Positions 53,612 to 61,969 of a stretch of DNA of 64,000 nucleotides are shown here, piece by piece. A model generated the notes under the pieces. It was not told the DNA's origin and made no database searches. It worked only from the letters and a program-made list of their open reading frames with translations. The DNA is taken from NCBI RefSeq assembly GCF_011326725.1, contig NZ_JAANCO010000001.1:310001-374000 (forward strand). Direction: 5' to 3'. The first letter of the stretch is position 1; the number at the start of each line of letters is the position of its first letter. This stretch comes from Microbacterium excoecariae. GTDB taxonomy: Bacteria > Actinomycetota > Actinomycetes > Actinomycetales > Microbacteriaceae. The position numbers were made by a program, and so were the translations under genes.

Positions 53612-55786
53612 CTACGCCCGCGTCACCTCGATCAGCATCGCCTGCTGCGGCGCCAGGGTCGGCAACGGCAGGCCCACCGTGGCCAGAGCCGCCGCCGGCA
53701 GCGTGAGGCCCCGCCGAGCCGCGGCGACCCACGCCGGCGGCTCGTCCTGCATGAGCCGCGCGGCGCCGGCGTCCTCAAGGATCCGCACGACGACGGATCC
53801 CTCCGGGTCGATTCCGGGAAACGGCACGACGCCCGTGCGGGTCGCGGGCGCGGAGTCGGTGCGGCTCCAACGGAACAGGGCGTGGCCGGTGCCCTCGTCG
53901 ACGACGCCGTCGAGCGCGGCGCCCGCGTCGAGCCCGTCGGCGTGGACGACCCGGCCGCCGTGGAGGAGCGGCCGCAGGCGCTTGTGGAGGGCGGCCCAGG
54001 CCGCGAGGGTCGCGCGCTCGGCGGGGGAGCACTCCAGCAGGTTCCACTCCACGCCCGCGTGCCCCATGAGCGCCGCGGCCAGCCGGTACCCGAGGTCGGT
54101 CGCGCGCCCCGTCGTGTGCGCCGCGGGCGGGCCCACGTGGCCCCCGATGAGCTCCGGCGGCAGGAGGAGTCCCGTGTAGCGCTCGATCCGGCCCCGCTCC
54201 ACGGGGTCGTTGCAGTCCGACGCCCACACGCGGTCCGTGCGCTCGAGAATGCCCAGGTCGATGCGGGCGCCGCCCGCCGAGCACGACTCGATCTCGAGCG
54301 CGGGGTGGCGCTCGCGCAGCGCGTCCATGAGCCGGTACGTGGCCCGGGTCTGCGCCCCCACGATCGGTCGGTCGGATCCCTCGCGGCGCGCGACGGCCTC
54401 GAGGACCTCGCGGTTGTGATCCCACTTGATGTAGTCGATCCCGTACTCGGCGACGAGCGCCGAGATGCGCTCGAGCAGGTAGGCCCACGCGTCGGGGTGC
54501 GAAACGTCGAGCACGTACTGCCCGCGCATGGGGACCCCGAGGCCCGCCGCGGGGCCGAGGATCCACTCGGGGTGCGCGCGGGCGAGGTCCGAGTCGGCGT
54601 TGATCATCTCGGGCTCGAACCACAGCCCGAAGCTCATGCCGTGCGCGCGCACGACCTCGACGAGCGGGCCGAGCCCGCCCGGCCACACGGCGTCCGAGAC
54701 GACCCAGTCTCCGAGGCCGGCGGTCGTGTCCCGGCGGCCGCCGAACCAGCCGTCGTCCAGCACGACGCGCTCCAGCCCGACCTCGGCCGCGGCCTCGACG
54801 AGGCGCGTGAGCGTCGCGAGGTCGTGGTCGAAGTACACGGCCTCCCAGGTGTTCAGCACCAGGGGGCGCGGATCCGCGGGGTGCGAGGGGCGGGCGCGCA
54901 GGCGATCGTGCAGCCGCGCCGAGAGGCCGTCGAGGCCCGCGTCCGACCAGACGTACACGGCGGTCGGCGCGCGGTAGGCGTCGCCCGCCTCGAGGCGCAC
55001 CTCGCCGGGCGCGAGCGCCTCGCCCAGGCCGAGAATCCCCGCGTGCGCGCCCGCCCCCTCGGGCAGGCGCTCCGCGAGGTACCGGCCGTTGCCGCTCCAG
55101 GCGAGGTGCGCGCCCCACACCTCTCCGGAGCGGAATCCGAACCCGGGGGTGCCGGCCATCAGAAGGAACGGCGAGTCGTGCCCGGGGCGCCCGCGTCGGC
55201 CCTCGCGCACGTGCGCGCCGATCGTGAAGGGCGCGCGCTGCGGGGCGCGCTCGCGGCACCACCGCCCCGTGAAGTCCATGAGCTCGGCCGCGCGCTCCGG
55301 CACCGGCACGAGCGCGACGAGGCTCGCGAGGTCGTACGCGCCCGCGGCGCCCGCGTGGCGCTCGAGCTCGTGATCGATCGCGAGCACCCCGAACCGATCG
55401 AGCGCGATCCGTACCGTCAGCGACAGGCCGGCCGCCGCGTCGGACAGGCGCACGGTGACGGACTCGCCCTCGGGGGTCCGCTCGACGTCGACGGCGTGCG
55501 TCTCGGGGCGCGGCGTCGTCGCGGATCCGTCGGCGTGGCCGGCCACGCTCGGCGTTCCCACCCAGCCCTCGTGCTGCGTCGCCCATAGGCCGAGGCGGCG
55601 CGCCACGTCCGGCTCGGACCCGGATGTCCCCACGTGGGAGGTGTCGACGAGGGCGGCCAGGGCCTCCTCGCCCAGGTCGCCGACGTCGCGGCCGAAGTGG
55701 GCGATGCGGGGCACCGCGCCGTCGGTCGCGAGCACGAGCGACGCGCCGCCGCCGCGCAGCAGGATGGGGGAAGGGGAAGCCGCCAT
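53612..55786 (-). CDS. GH36 alpha-galactosidase
   Basis: 724 residues, normal for GH36. An N-terminal beta-supersandwich (about 1-300), then the barrel with VVLDDGWFGGRRDT, G-L-W-F-E-P-E-M-I-N, nucleophile Asp456 in Y-I-K-W-D-H-N-R, C-S-A-G-G-A-R-I-D and acid/base Asp524 in W-A-S-D-C-N-D. It removes terminal alpha-galactose from raffinose-type sugars in the cytoplasm. The ATG at 55786 follows AGAGGACCCC. No copy of the LacI palindrome was seen upstream, so its control is unclear. Confidence 0.93.
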   Translation of the reverse strand: MAASPSPILLRGGGASLVLATDGAVPRIAHFGRDVGDLGEEALAALVDTSHVGTSGSEPDVARRLGLWATQHEGWVGTPSVAGHADGSATTPRPETHAVDVERTPEGESVTVRLSDAAAGLSLTVRIALDRFGVLAIDHELERHAGAAGAYDLASLVALVPVPERAAELMDFTGRWCRERAPQRAPFTIGAHVREGRRGRPGHDSPFLLMAGTPGFGFRSGEVWGAHLAWSGNGRYLAERLPEGAGAHAGILGLGEALAPGEVRLEAGDAYRAPTAVYVWSDAGLDGLSARLHDRLRARPSHPADPRPLVLNTWEAVYFDHDLATLTRLVEAAAEVGLERVVLDDGWFGGRRDTTAGLGDWVVSDAVWPGGLGPLVEVVRAHGMSFGLWFEPEMINADSDLARAHPEWILGPAAGLGVPMRGQYVLDVSHPDAWAYLLERISALVAEYGIDYIKWDHNREVLEAVARREGSDRPIVGAQTRATYRLMDALRERHPALEIESCSAGGARIDLGILERTDRVWASDCNDPVERGRIERYTGLLLPPELIGGHVGPPAAHTTGRATDLGYRLAAALMGHAGVEWNLLECSPAERATLAAWAALHKRLRPLLHGGRVVHADGLDAGAALDGVVDEGTGHALFRWSRTDSAPATRTGVVPFPGIDPEGSVVVRILEDAGAARLMQDEPPAWVAAARRGLTLPAAALATVGLPLPTLAPQQAMLIEVTRA

Positions 55787-55906
55787 GGGGTCCTCTCACG
55801 GGGTGCGCGACTCGCGCGGGGTCTCGAACAGGGAAGAGTCTCGCCGCACCGCGCGCGAAACGCGAACTGCCACGCGGGCGGGACGGCGCCGATTCCCACC
55901 CCGCCG

Positions 55907-55932
55907 GGAATACCGGGCCCGTAGCATGGGTT
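55907..55932 (+). promoter_or_regulatory. SigR/SigH-type promoter of trxB
   Basis: GGAAT (55907-55911), 18 nt, GTT (55930-55932): an exact match to the actinobacterial SigR/SigH consensus. The start codon is 37 bp downstream. trxBA is a classic target of this thiol-stress sigma factor. Confidence 0.88.
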
Positions 55933-55969
55933 TCAGCACACGAACCGAACGCCTGAGGAGGCCGCGACA

Positions 55970-56929
55970 GTGCGAGACGTCATCATCATCGGATCCGGTC
56001 CTGCCGGGTGGACCGCCGCGATCTACGCGGCGCGCGCCAACCTGTCGCCGGTCGTCGTGGCGAGCCAGGTCGAGGTCGGCGGCGAGCTGATGAACACGAC
56101 CGAGGTCGAGAACTTCCCCGGCTTCCCCGAGGCCGTCATGGGCCCGGACCTCATGGCCAAGATGCAGCAGCAGGCCGAGCGCTTCGGCGCCGAGGTCGTC
56201 TATGACGACGCGACCGCGCTCGACCTCGCGGGCGACGTCAAGAGCGTGACCCTCGGATCCGGCGAGACGCTGGAGGCGCGCACCGTGATCTTCGCGACGG
56301 GATCCGCGTACCGCAAGCTCGGCGTGCCGCGCGAGGACGAGCTGTCGGGCCACGGCGTGTCCTGGTGCGCGACGTGCGACGGCTTCTTCTTCCGCGACAA
56401 GACGATCGCGGTCGTCGGTGGCGGCGACTCGGCGATGGAGGAGGCGACCTTCCTGACGAAGTTCGCGTCGAAGGTCTATCTCATCCACCGCCGCGACGAG
56501 TTCCGCGCGTCGAAGATCATGCAGCAGCGCGCCTTCGACAACGACAAGATCGAGGTCGTCTGGAACACCGAGATCGCCGAGCTGCAGGGCGCGAGCGGCC
56601 TTACGGGCGTCGTGTTGCGCGACACCGTGACGGGCGAGACGCGCGAGCTGGCCCTGGACGGCCTGTTCGTCGCGATCGGCAACGACCCGCGCACGCACCT
56701 CGTGCACGACACCCTCGACCTCACCGTCGACGGCACGATCGCGGTCGACGGCCGCTCCTCGCGCACGTCCGTTCCCGGCGTCTTCGCCGCGGGCGACGTC
56801 ATCGACCCGTCCTACCGCCAGGCCGTCACGGCCGCCGCGAGCGGCACCGTCGCGGCACTCGACGCCGAGCACTACCTCGCCGCGCTCGACGACGCCACGC
56901 ACGCCACCCCCGAGGCCGTCACGGCCTGA
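55970..56929 (+). CDS. trxB: Thioredoxin reductase
   Basis: 319 residues. FAD motif GSGPAG (8-13), the active-site pair Cys133 and Cys136 in W-C-A-T-C-D-G, NADPH motif V-V-G-G-G-D-S-A-M-E-E and H-R-R for the phosphate. It reduces thioredoxin with NADPH. The GTG at 55970 follows GAGGAGG. It leads trxB-trxA (24-bp gap) and is placed under a SigR-type promoter. Confidence 0.95.
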   Translation: MRDVIIIGSGPAGWTAAIYAARANLSPVVVASQVEVGGELMNTTEVENFPGFPEAVMGPDLMAKMQQQAERFGAEVVYDDATALDLAGDVKSVTLGSGETLEARTVIFATGSAYRKLGVPREDELSGHGVSWCATCDGFFFRDKTIAVVGGGDSAMEEATFLTKFASKVYLIHRRDEFRASKIMQQRAFDNDKIEVVWNTEIAELQGASGLTGVVLRDTVTGETRELALDGLFVAIGNDPRTHLVHDTLDLTVDGTIAVDGRSSRTSVPGVFAAGDVIDPSYRQAVTAAASGTVAALDAEHYLAALDDATHATPEAVTA

Positions 56930-56953
56930 CCGACTTCCCTAAGGAGAACCACT

Positions 56954-57277
56954 ATGAGCGCCAAGGTCACCACCTCCGCCACCTTCGAGCAGGACGTCCT
57001 CCAGGCCGACGGGCCCGTGCTCGTCGACTTCTGGGCCGAATGGTGCGGCCCGTGCCGCATGGTCGCGCCCGTCCTCGACCAGATTCAGTCGGAGAACGCC
57101 GACAAGATCACGATCGTCAAGCTCAACGTCGACGAGAACCCCGACCTTGCGATGAAGTACCAGATCACGTCGATCCCGGCGATGAAGGTCTTCTCGGGCG
57201 GCGAGGTGGCCACGACGATCATCGGCGCCAAGCCGAAGCAGGCGCTGGAGCAGGACCTCGCCGAGTTCCTGAAGTAA
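56954..57277 (+). CDS. trxA: Thioredoxin
   Basis: 107 residues with the redox motif W-C-G-P-C (Cys31, Cys34), a buried Asp25 and cis-Pro in T-S-I-P-A-M. It is the main cytoplasmic disulfide reductant and the partner of TrxB just upstream. The ATG follows AAGGAG. A strong terminator ends the operon. Confidence 0.95.
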   Translation: MSAKVTTSATFEQDVLQADGPVLVDFWAEWCGPCRMVAPVLDQIQSENADKITIVKLNVDENPDLAMKYQITSIPAMKVFSGGEVATTIIGAKPKQALEQDLAEFLK

Positions 57278-57287
57278 TCCCGCCGCG

Positions 57288-57332
57288 CGACGAAGGGGGT
57301 GTCCGGATCCGTTCCGGGCACCCCCTTCGTCG
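57288..57332. terminator. Hairpin terminator after trxA
   Basis: 20-nt arms (57288-57307 with 57313-57332), paired apart from one T-G wobble, close a 5-nt loop. It also faces the converging gene at 57348. Confidence 0.85.
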
Positions 57333-57347
57333 TGTGCGCCTCGCCGC

Positions 57348-57698
57348 TTAGCGGCCGCCGAGGACCCGCACGACCGAGTCCCACCGCCGGTGCGTGTTCT
57401 CGGCGCCGAGCATGCCCCAGACCGCGGCCGAGAGGTCGGGGTACTGCGCCGCGATCTGGCGGAGGAGGCGCTGGTTGCGCGCGTGGGTGGGGCGCAGGCC
57501 GCCGTCGGCCTCGATGTGCTCCGCGCGCAGCATGAACACGACGAGTTCGTCGACCGTCGGCAGGTCCTCCATGAAGTCCCACGGATCCTCGCCCTCGCGC
57601 AGGCGCTCGTGGATGAGCGTCGAAAGCTCGTCGTGCGCCTCGGCACGGAGCACCTCGACGCTCGCGCGGCGGGGGAGGAGGGGGTCTTCGGAACTCAC
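57348..57698 (-). CDS. Conserved hypothetical protein, 116 residues
   Basis: Mostly helical and charged, with LIHERLREGEDPWDFMEDLP and R-P-T-H-A-R-N-Q-R-L-L-R-Q-I-A. No signal peptide or membrane helix, so cytoplasmic. The GTG at 57698 has GGAGGG just upstream and TAGCCT 6 nt upstream. Clean codon use and placement in the conserved trxA-parB stretch support a real gene. No function can be assigned. Confidence 0.75.
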   Translation of the reverse strand: MSSEDPLLPRRASVEVLRAEAHDELSTLIHERLREGEDPWDFMEDLPTVDELVVFMLRAEHIEADGGLRPTHARNQRLLRQIAAQYPDLSAAVWGMLGAENTHRRWDSVVRVLGGR

Positions 57699-57750
57699 CC
57701 CTCCAGGCTACGGCGCGCGGCGCGCCCCACGGCCCGTCGGGCCTGAGTGA

Positions 57751-58008
57751 TCAGTGCGAGCGCAGGGCGTCGATGAGCTCACTCTTGCGCATGCGCGAGC
57801 GGCCCGTGATCCCGAGCTCGCGCGCGCGGTCGCGGAGCTCGTCGACCGTGCGGTCCTCGTAGTCGTCCGCGGATCCGCCCTTGCGGCCCACGGACGAGCG
57901 CCCGTCGCGCGCCGCGGCGTTGGCGATCCGGGCGGCCTTTTCCTTCGAGGCGCCGTCCTCGCGGAGGCTCTCGTACAGCTCCTCGTCCTTGATGCTCGGA
58001 TTCGGCAT
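57751..58008 (-). CDS. Rho-N/SAP-like domain protein, 85 residues
   Basis: The C-terminal half has Y-E-D-R-T-V-D-E-L-R-D-R-A-R-E-L-G-I and M-R-K-S-E-L-I-D-A-L-R, the two-helix Rho N-terminal/SAP fold that binds nucleic acid. The N-terminal half is charged with K-E-K-A-A-R-I-A-N-A-A-A, as in the small actinobacterial DUF7218 family. Start ATG 58008 follows GAAGGAG. Lies 70 bp downstream of parB on the same strand. A DNA- or RNA-binding role is inference from the fold. Confidence 0.8.
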   Translation of the reverse strand: MPNPSIKDEELYESLREDGASKEKAARIANAAARDGRSSVGRKGGSADDYEDRTVDELRDRARELGITGRSRMRKSELIDALRSH

Positions 58009-58078
58009 GCGTGCTCCTTCCTCTTTCGTGCGGCGATCGCCGCCGCCCGGACAGGGTGTCACATGCCGGCCGGCGTGA

Positions 58079-59107
58079 CTACTGCTCGTAGCCGGATTCG
58101 CCGAGCTCCTCGAGGATCCGATTGAGGTCCTGGATCGTTGCGAAACTGATCTTGATCTGGCCTTTTCTCGCGGTCAGATCGATCTTTACCTTTGTGTTGA
58201 GCCGATCGCCGAGCTTGTCGGAGACCTCGTCGAGGTAGGCGCGGCGCGCGCCGGCCTGGGGGCGCTTCGGAGCGGCGGGGGCCGACGTTCCCGCGGCCTG
58301 GATCACCTTCGCCGCGGTCTCGGCGCCGCGCACGGTGAGCTCCTCGTTCACGATCTTGTCCGCGAGGCGCTGCATGCCGTCGGCGTCGCCGTCGAGGGAG
58401 AGGATCGCGCGCGCGTGCCCGGCGCTGAGGACGCCCGCCGCGACCCGCTGCTGCACCGACTCGGGCAGTCGGAGCAGTCGGATCGTGTTCGAGATCTGCG
58501 GGCGCGAGCGCCCGATCCGATCCGCCAACTGTTCCTGCGTGATCCCGAAGTCGTTGATGAGCTGCTGGTACGCGGACGCTTCCTCCAGCGCGTTCAGCTG
58601 CGCGCGGTGGATGTTCTCGAGCAGCGCGTCGCGCAGCAGGTCTTCGTCGGCCGTCTCGCGGACGATCGCGGGGATCTCGGCGAGACCGGCCTCCCGCGAG
58701 GCACGCGTGCGCCGCTCGCCCATGATCAGCTCGTAGGTGCCGTCCTTCTTGTCGCGCACGACGACCGGCTGGAGCACCCCGAACTCGCGCACCGAGTGCA
58801 CGAGCTCCGCGAGGTCCTCCGCGTCGAAGAGCGTCCGCGGCTGCCGCGGGTTGGGCACGATCGCGTGGGGGTCGACGTGCACGAGGCGCACGCCGGGCAC
58901 CTCCGTGAGCGGCACCTCCGCCGGGCTCTCGGCCGCCGGAGCCTTCTTCGCCGCCGGCCGGCGCTTCGGTGCCTCGGGCGCGGCGGGCGCCTCCTCCTCG
59001 AGCGCGGGGGAGCCCGCGAAGAACACGTCGGCGGGGCGCTCGCGCGCCTCGGTACCGGTGGGGATGAGCGCCCCGATTCCACGCCCCAGGCCCGTGCGCT
59101 TCGCCAT
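58079..59107 (-). CDS. parB: Chromosome partitioning protein ParB (CTPase clamp)
   Basis: 342 residues. The CTP-binding motif GERRTR is at 130-135, the parS-reading helix-turn-helix at about 177-200 (F-G-I-T-Q-E-Q-L-A-D-R-I-G-R-S-R-P-Q-I-S), and a C-terminal dimer domain after about 290. An Ala/Pro/Glu-rich N-terminal linker (30-65) follows the ParA-contact stretch K-R-T-G-L-G-R-G-I-G-A-L-I. It loads at parS and slides along nearby DNA. Its ATG overlaps the parA stop (TAATG). Several parS copies lie within 5 kb. Confidence 0.96.
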   Translation of the reverse strand: MAKRTGLGRGIGALIPTGTEARERPADVFFAGSPALEEEAPAAPEAPKRRPAAKKAPAAESPAEVPLTEVPGVRLVHVDPHAIVPNPRQPRTLFDAEDLAELVHSVREFGVLQPVVVRDKKDGTYELIMGERRTRASREAGLAEIPAIVRETADEDLLRDALLENIHRAQLNALEEASAYQQLINDFGITQEQLADRIGRSRPQISNTIRLLRLPESVQQRVAAGVLSAGHARAILSLDGDADGMQRLADKIVNEELTVRGAETAAKVIQAAGTSAPAAPKRPQAGARRAYLDEVSDKLGDRLNTKVKIDLTARKGQIKISFATIQDLNRILEELGESGYEQ

Positions 59108-60027
59108 TACTTTCGCCCTTTCCTGCGGGGTGCCCCGCGCTTCACGATCTCCACGGCCGCCTCCTTATAGGCGATCGCCCCCGCGGATCCGCCGTCGTAC
59201 GCGATCACGGTCTGGCCGAAGCTCGGCGCCTCGGAGACGCGCACCGATCGCGGGATCATCGTCTGCAGCACCTCGTCGGGGAAGTGCTCGCGCACCTCGT
59301 CGGCGACCTGCTGGGAGAGGCGCGTGCGGGCGTCGTACATCGTGAGGAGGATCGTGGACACCTTGAGGCGCGTGTTGAGGTGCTTCTGGATCATCTTCAC
59401 GTTGCCCAGGAGCTGACTCAGGCCCTCGAGGGCGTAGTACTCGGCCTGGATCGGAAGAAACACCTCGTCCGCCGAGCTGAAGGCATTGATCGTGAGCAGG
59501 CCCAGCGACGGCGGGCAGTCGATCAGGACGAAGTCGAAGGGCTCATCGAGCTGCTCGAGGTAGTCGCGCAGGGCGGTGTCGAGCCTCTTTTCGCGCGCGA
59601 CCTGCGACACGAGCTCGATCTCGGCGCCCGCAAGGTGGATGGTGCTCGGCAGGCAGAAGAGGCGCTCGTTCTCGGGGCTCTGCTGCACCGCCTCGGCGAT
59701 GGGGAGGTCGTTGATGAGCACGTCGTAGACGCTCGGGGTGTCGGCCGTGTGGGGGACACCCAGCGCCGTCGAGGCATTGCCCTGCGGATCCAGATCGATC
59801 ACCAGCACGCGGCCACCCAGGTCCGCGATCGCGGCGGCGATGTTGACGGTCGTCGTCGTCTTGCCGACGCCACCCTTCTGGTTGGACACCGTCATGACGC
59901 GGGTCCCACCGGGGAAGTCGACGTCCACCTCCTCGAGGCGGCGCCGCCGGGCGCTCAGGTCCTGCAGCTGCCGCATGATCGGGCTGTCATCGAAGGCGGC
60001 AGCGATATCGCTGGAATGCTGACTCAC
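59107..60027 (-). CDS. parA: Chromosome partitioning ATPase ParA
   Basis: 306 residues. The deviant Walker A is K-G-G-V-G-K-T-T (51-58), with I-D-L-D-P-Q-G-N and V-L-I-D-C-P-P as the other nucleotide motifs. A 40-residue basic N-terminal tail (S-A-R-R-R-R-L) may aid DNA binding. It moves the ParB-parS complex. The GTG at 60027 follows AAGGACG. An imperfect parS lies in its promoter region at 60104, which could link parAB expression to ParB. Confidence 0.96.
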   Translation of the reverse strand: MSQHSSDIAAAFDDSPIMRQLQDLSARRRRLEEVDVDFPGGTRVMTVSNQKGGVGKTTTTVNIAAAIADLGGRVLVIDLDPQGNASTALGVPHTADTPSVYDVLINDLPIAEAVQQSPENERLFCLPSTIHLAGAEIELVSQVAREKRLDTALRDYLEQLDEPFDFVLIDCPPSLGLLTINAFSSADEVFLPIQAEYYALEGLSQLLGNVKMIQKHLNTRLKVSTILLTMYDARTRLSQQVADEVREHFPDEVLQTMIPRSVRVSEAPSFGQTVIAYDGGSAGAIAYKEAAVEIVKRGAPRRKGRK

Positions 60028-60103
60028 GCTCGTCCTTTCGTGTCCCAGGCCGACCTGACCACTCTATCCCGGCGCTGCCCGAACACGCCCAGGGCGCCGG
60101 CGG

Positions 60104-60119
60104 TGTTTCACGTGCAACA
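60104..60119. other. Imperfect parS site upstream of parA
   Basis: TGTTTCACGTGCAACA differs from the consensus TGTTTCACGTGAAACA at one base (A to C at position 12). It lies between parA and the GNAT gene. Confidence 0.75.
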
Positions 60120-60155
60120 TCGGCGCTGCGCGCCGCGTTCACGGAGAATGGAGGC

Positions 60156-60770
60156 ATGCTCACTTCCCTCGACTTCTGGCCCCACTCCGGCCCGCGCGTG
60201 ACCCTGGCGCCGTTCTCCGAGGGCGACGTGGACGAAGCGTGGGCGTATCGCCGCCTCCCCGAGGTCACGACCTGGACGGGAACGTGGATCGCGTCGCGTG
60301 ACGCGTGGGAGGGCTTCGCACGGACGAGACTCGTTGGGCAGGGGCTCGCGGTGCGCGCCGCGGGCGTACTGGTGGGGGACGCAAAGCTCGCCGTCGCGGA
60401 CGGCTGGGGCCAGGGCGGGTCCGACCCCGCCGCCGTCGCGCGGTGCGAGGCGGAGGTCGGGTGGACGATCGACCCGCGCTTCGCGGGTCGCGGCCTGGGC
60501 ACGGAGCTGGGGGAGGAGCTGCTGCGGATCGCGTTCGTGCATGCCGGCGTGCGGCGCGTGACGGCATCGGCGTTCGCGGACAACGCCCCGTCGATCCGCA
60601 TCATGGAGAAGCTCGGCATGCGCCGGGAGGCGCTGACGGTGTCGGCGTCCTTCCACGCCGCGCGCGGGTGGATCGACGGCGTCGACTATGCAATCCTCGC
60701 GGACGAGTGGCGGGCACGCTCGCACTCTGGATCCGGCGATGTTTCACGTGAAACATCGCGCGACGCGTAG
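60156..60770 (+). CDS. GNAT family N-acetyltransferase (RimJ-like) with parS in its 3' end
   Basis: 204 residues. R-F-A-G-R-G-L-G-T-E-L-G-E-E-L is acetyl-CoA motif A, and S-I-R-I-M-E-K-L-G-M-R-R-E with the preceding D-N-A is motif B, as in enzymes acetylating ribosomal proteins or amino-sugar antibiotics. Start ATG 60156 follows GGAGGC closely. The last residues read D-V-S-R-E-T because a consensus parS (60740-60755) is part of the coding sequence. Divergent from parA; it takes the place where rsmG is usual in this gene order. Confidence 0.85.
   Translation: MLTSLDFWPHSGPRVTLAPFSEGDVDEAWAYRRLPEVTTWTGTWIASRDAWEGFARTRLVGQGLAVRAAGVLVGDAKLAVADGWGQGGSDPAAVARCEAEVGWTIDPRFAGRGLGTELGEELLRIAFVHAGVRRVTASAFADNAPSIRIMEKLGMRREALTVSASFHAARGWIDGVDYAILADEWRARSHSGSGDVSRETSRDA
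60740..60755. other. parS site inside the GNAT coding region
   Basis: Exact TGTTTCACGTGAAACA, read in frame as part of codons for Val-Ser-Arg-Glu-Thr. Confidence 0.95.
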
Positions 60771-61056
60771 GAGCGCCACGCCCTGAGAGGTCGCGTGAGG
60801 CCGCCCCGTCCCGCGCCAGGCCGTGCCGTCATGCTTTCCTCCTCACACATCGGGCCCCGCACCGCCGTGGCCTCCTTCCCTAGTGTCATGCGGCGTCCAG
60901 GCTTGCCCCGCCGACAGGGGCCCCGCTACCGGTGAGTCTCGACGGACGAGACACGCCGCATGCGCGTACCGCACGGCTCCCTTCGCACCTGGTGCCTCCT
61001 CCCGCCACTATGGGGTCGATGCCGGGGCTACCTCTGCGGGACGGGCGACTCCGGCT

Positions 61057-61690
61057 CCGCTCGTGAGAGCGGCACGGGCACGCACCACAGGCGCATACGG
61101 TCCGGTGTCCCAATAGCGCGCGCTCGTCGATAGGCGCAGCGCCCGCCTGCGGCGCGCGCCCACCTCGTTCCCACGACGGACTCTGCGGAACGCGCGACGC
61201 CCGCTCCGACCATCAGAGCGGAACCGGCACGGAACGTAGGCGCACGCCTGCCGGTCCCATAACGCCCTCGTCGATACGCGCAGCGACTGCCTGCAGCGCG
61301 CGCCCGTCTCGACACCGCACCCGCCCCAACGACGCGGCCCCCTCCATGCCACGCCCGCCACCGCGGGATGCGCGACGGTCGCTCCGCTCCTCAGAGCGGC
61401 ACGGTCACGTACCGTAGGCGCACGCCCGCCGGTCACCCCTCTCGCTCTCCTGGACACGCCCAACGCCCATCTGCGGCGCGCACCCACCTCGGCGCCACAG
61501 CCACCTCTGTGAGACGCAAGACGCCCGCTCCAGCCGTCGGAGCGGCACGGGCATCCACCGGCCGCGCACACCCGCCGGTCACGAAACGCGCCCTCGCGAA
61601 CACGGCCAGCGGCCCGCCTGGAGCAGGAGCCCGCGTCGTTGCCCACGCACAGCGCTGGCGCCCCCGCGTTCGCGCCCGGCGCGCGGTGCC
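61057..61690. repeat. Degenerate tandem repeat, four units, each with a CCGCTC/GAGCGG hairpin
   Basis: Hairpins CCGCTC-loop-GAGCGG occur at 61057-61072, 61201-61221, 61384-61399 and 61525-61545. Loops alternate 4, 9, 4 and 9 nt, so the array reads as two copies of a unit of about 325 bp. Flanks align too, for example CGCCCGCCTGCGGCGCGCGC after hairpin 1 against CGCCCATCTGCGGCGCGCAC after hairpin 3. Unit spacings of 144, 183 and 141 bp put similar DNA in different reading frames, so conservation is at DNA level. Confidence 0.75.
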
Positions 61691-61719
61691 GCGCGGCCCG
61701 CCCTGCCGAACGAGCGGGA

Positions 61720-61735
61720 TGTTTCACGTGAAACA
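61720..61735. other. parS site
   Basis: Exact TGTTTCACGTGAAACA at the right edge of the degenerate repeat array. Confidence 0.95.
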
Positions 61736-61953
61736 TTGACGCGCTCGGTCGATTCGGCGCTGCACGCCGCAGACTCCCGACCGCTCGCGCGCCTGCTGTC
61801 GGTCAGCTCGCTCCCGACGCCGCCACCCATCGTCCCTGTGCCCGCGCCTCCTCGCTCTCGCCTCGCCGTCCGCCGCCGCCCCGTAGACGACGCCGCGCGC
61901 CCCGGCGCACGTCCCGCGGACGGGCTTTCGCGACGGGGCGCGCGTTCAGAGAA

Positions 61954-61969
61954 TGTTTCACGTGAAACA
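61954..61969. other. parS site
   Basis: Exact TGTTTCACGTGAAACA, 234 bp from the previous site, the closest pair in the cluster. Confidence 0.95.

Noticed and set aside
55786..55970. A second LacI operator that might control the GH36 gene
   Set aside because: No copy of the ATGTTTAC/GTAAACAT palindrome or a near match was found in the gap, so none is claimed.
61057..61690. Possible CRISPR array
   Set aside because: Units are 141-183 bp, diverged, with no short exact repeats or unique spacers and no cas genes.
61008..61736. Open minus-strand frame of 242 codons beginning M-F-H-V-K-H
   Set aside because: The first residues are simply parS read as codons, the rest is Arg/Ala/Gly-rich, and the repeat units enter it in different reading frames. 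This fits a DNA repeat, not a protein.
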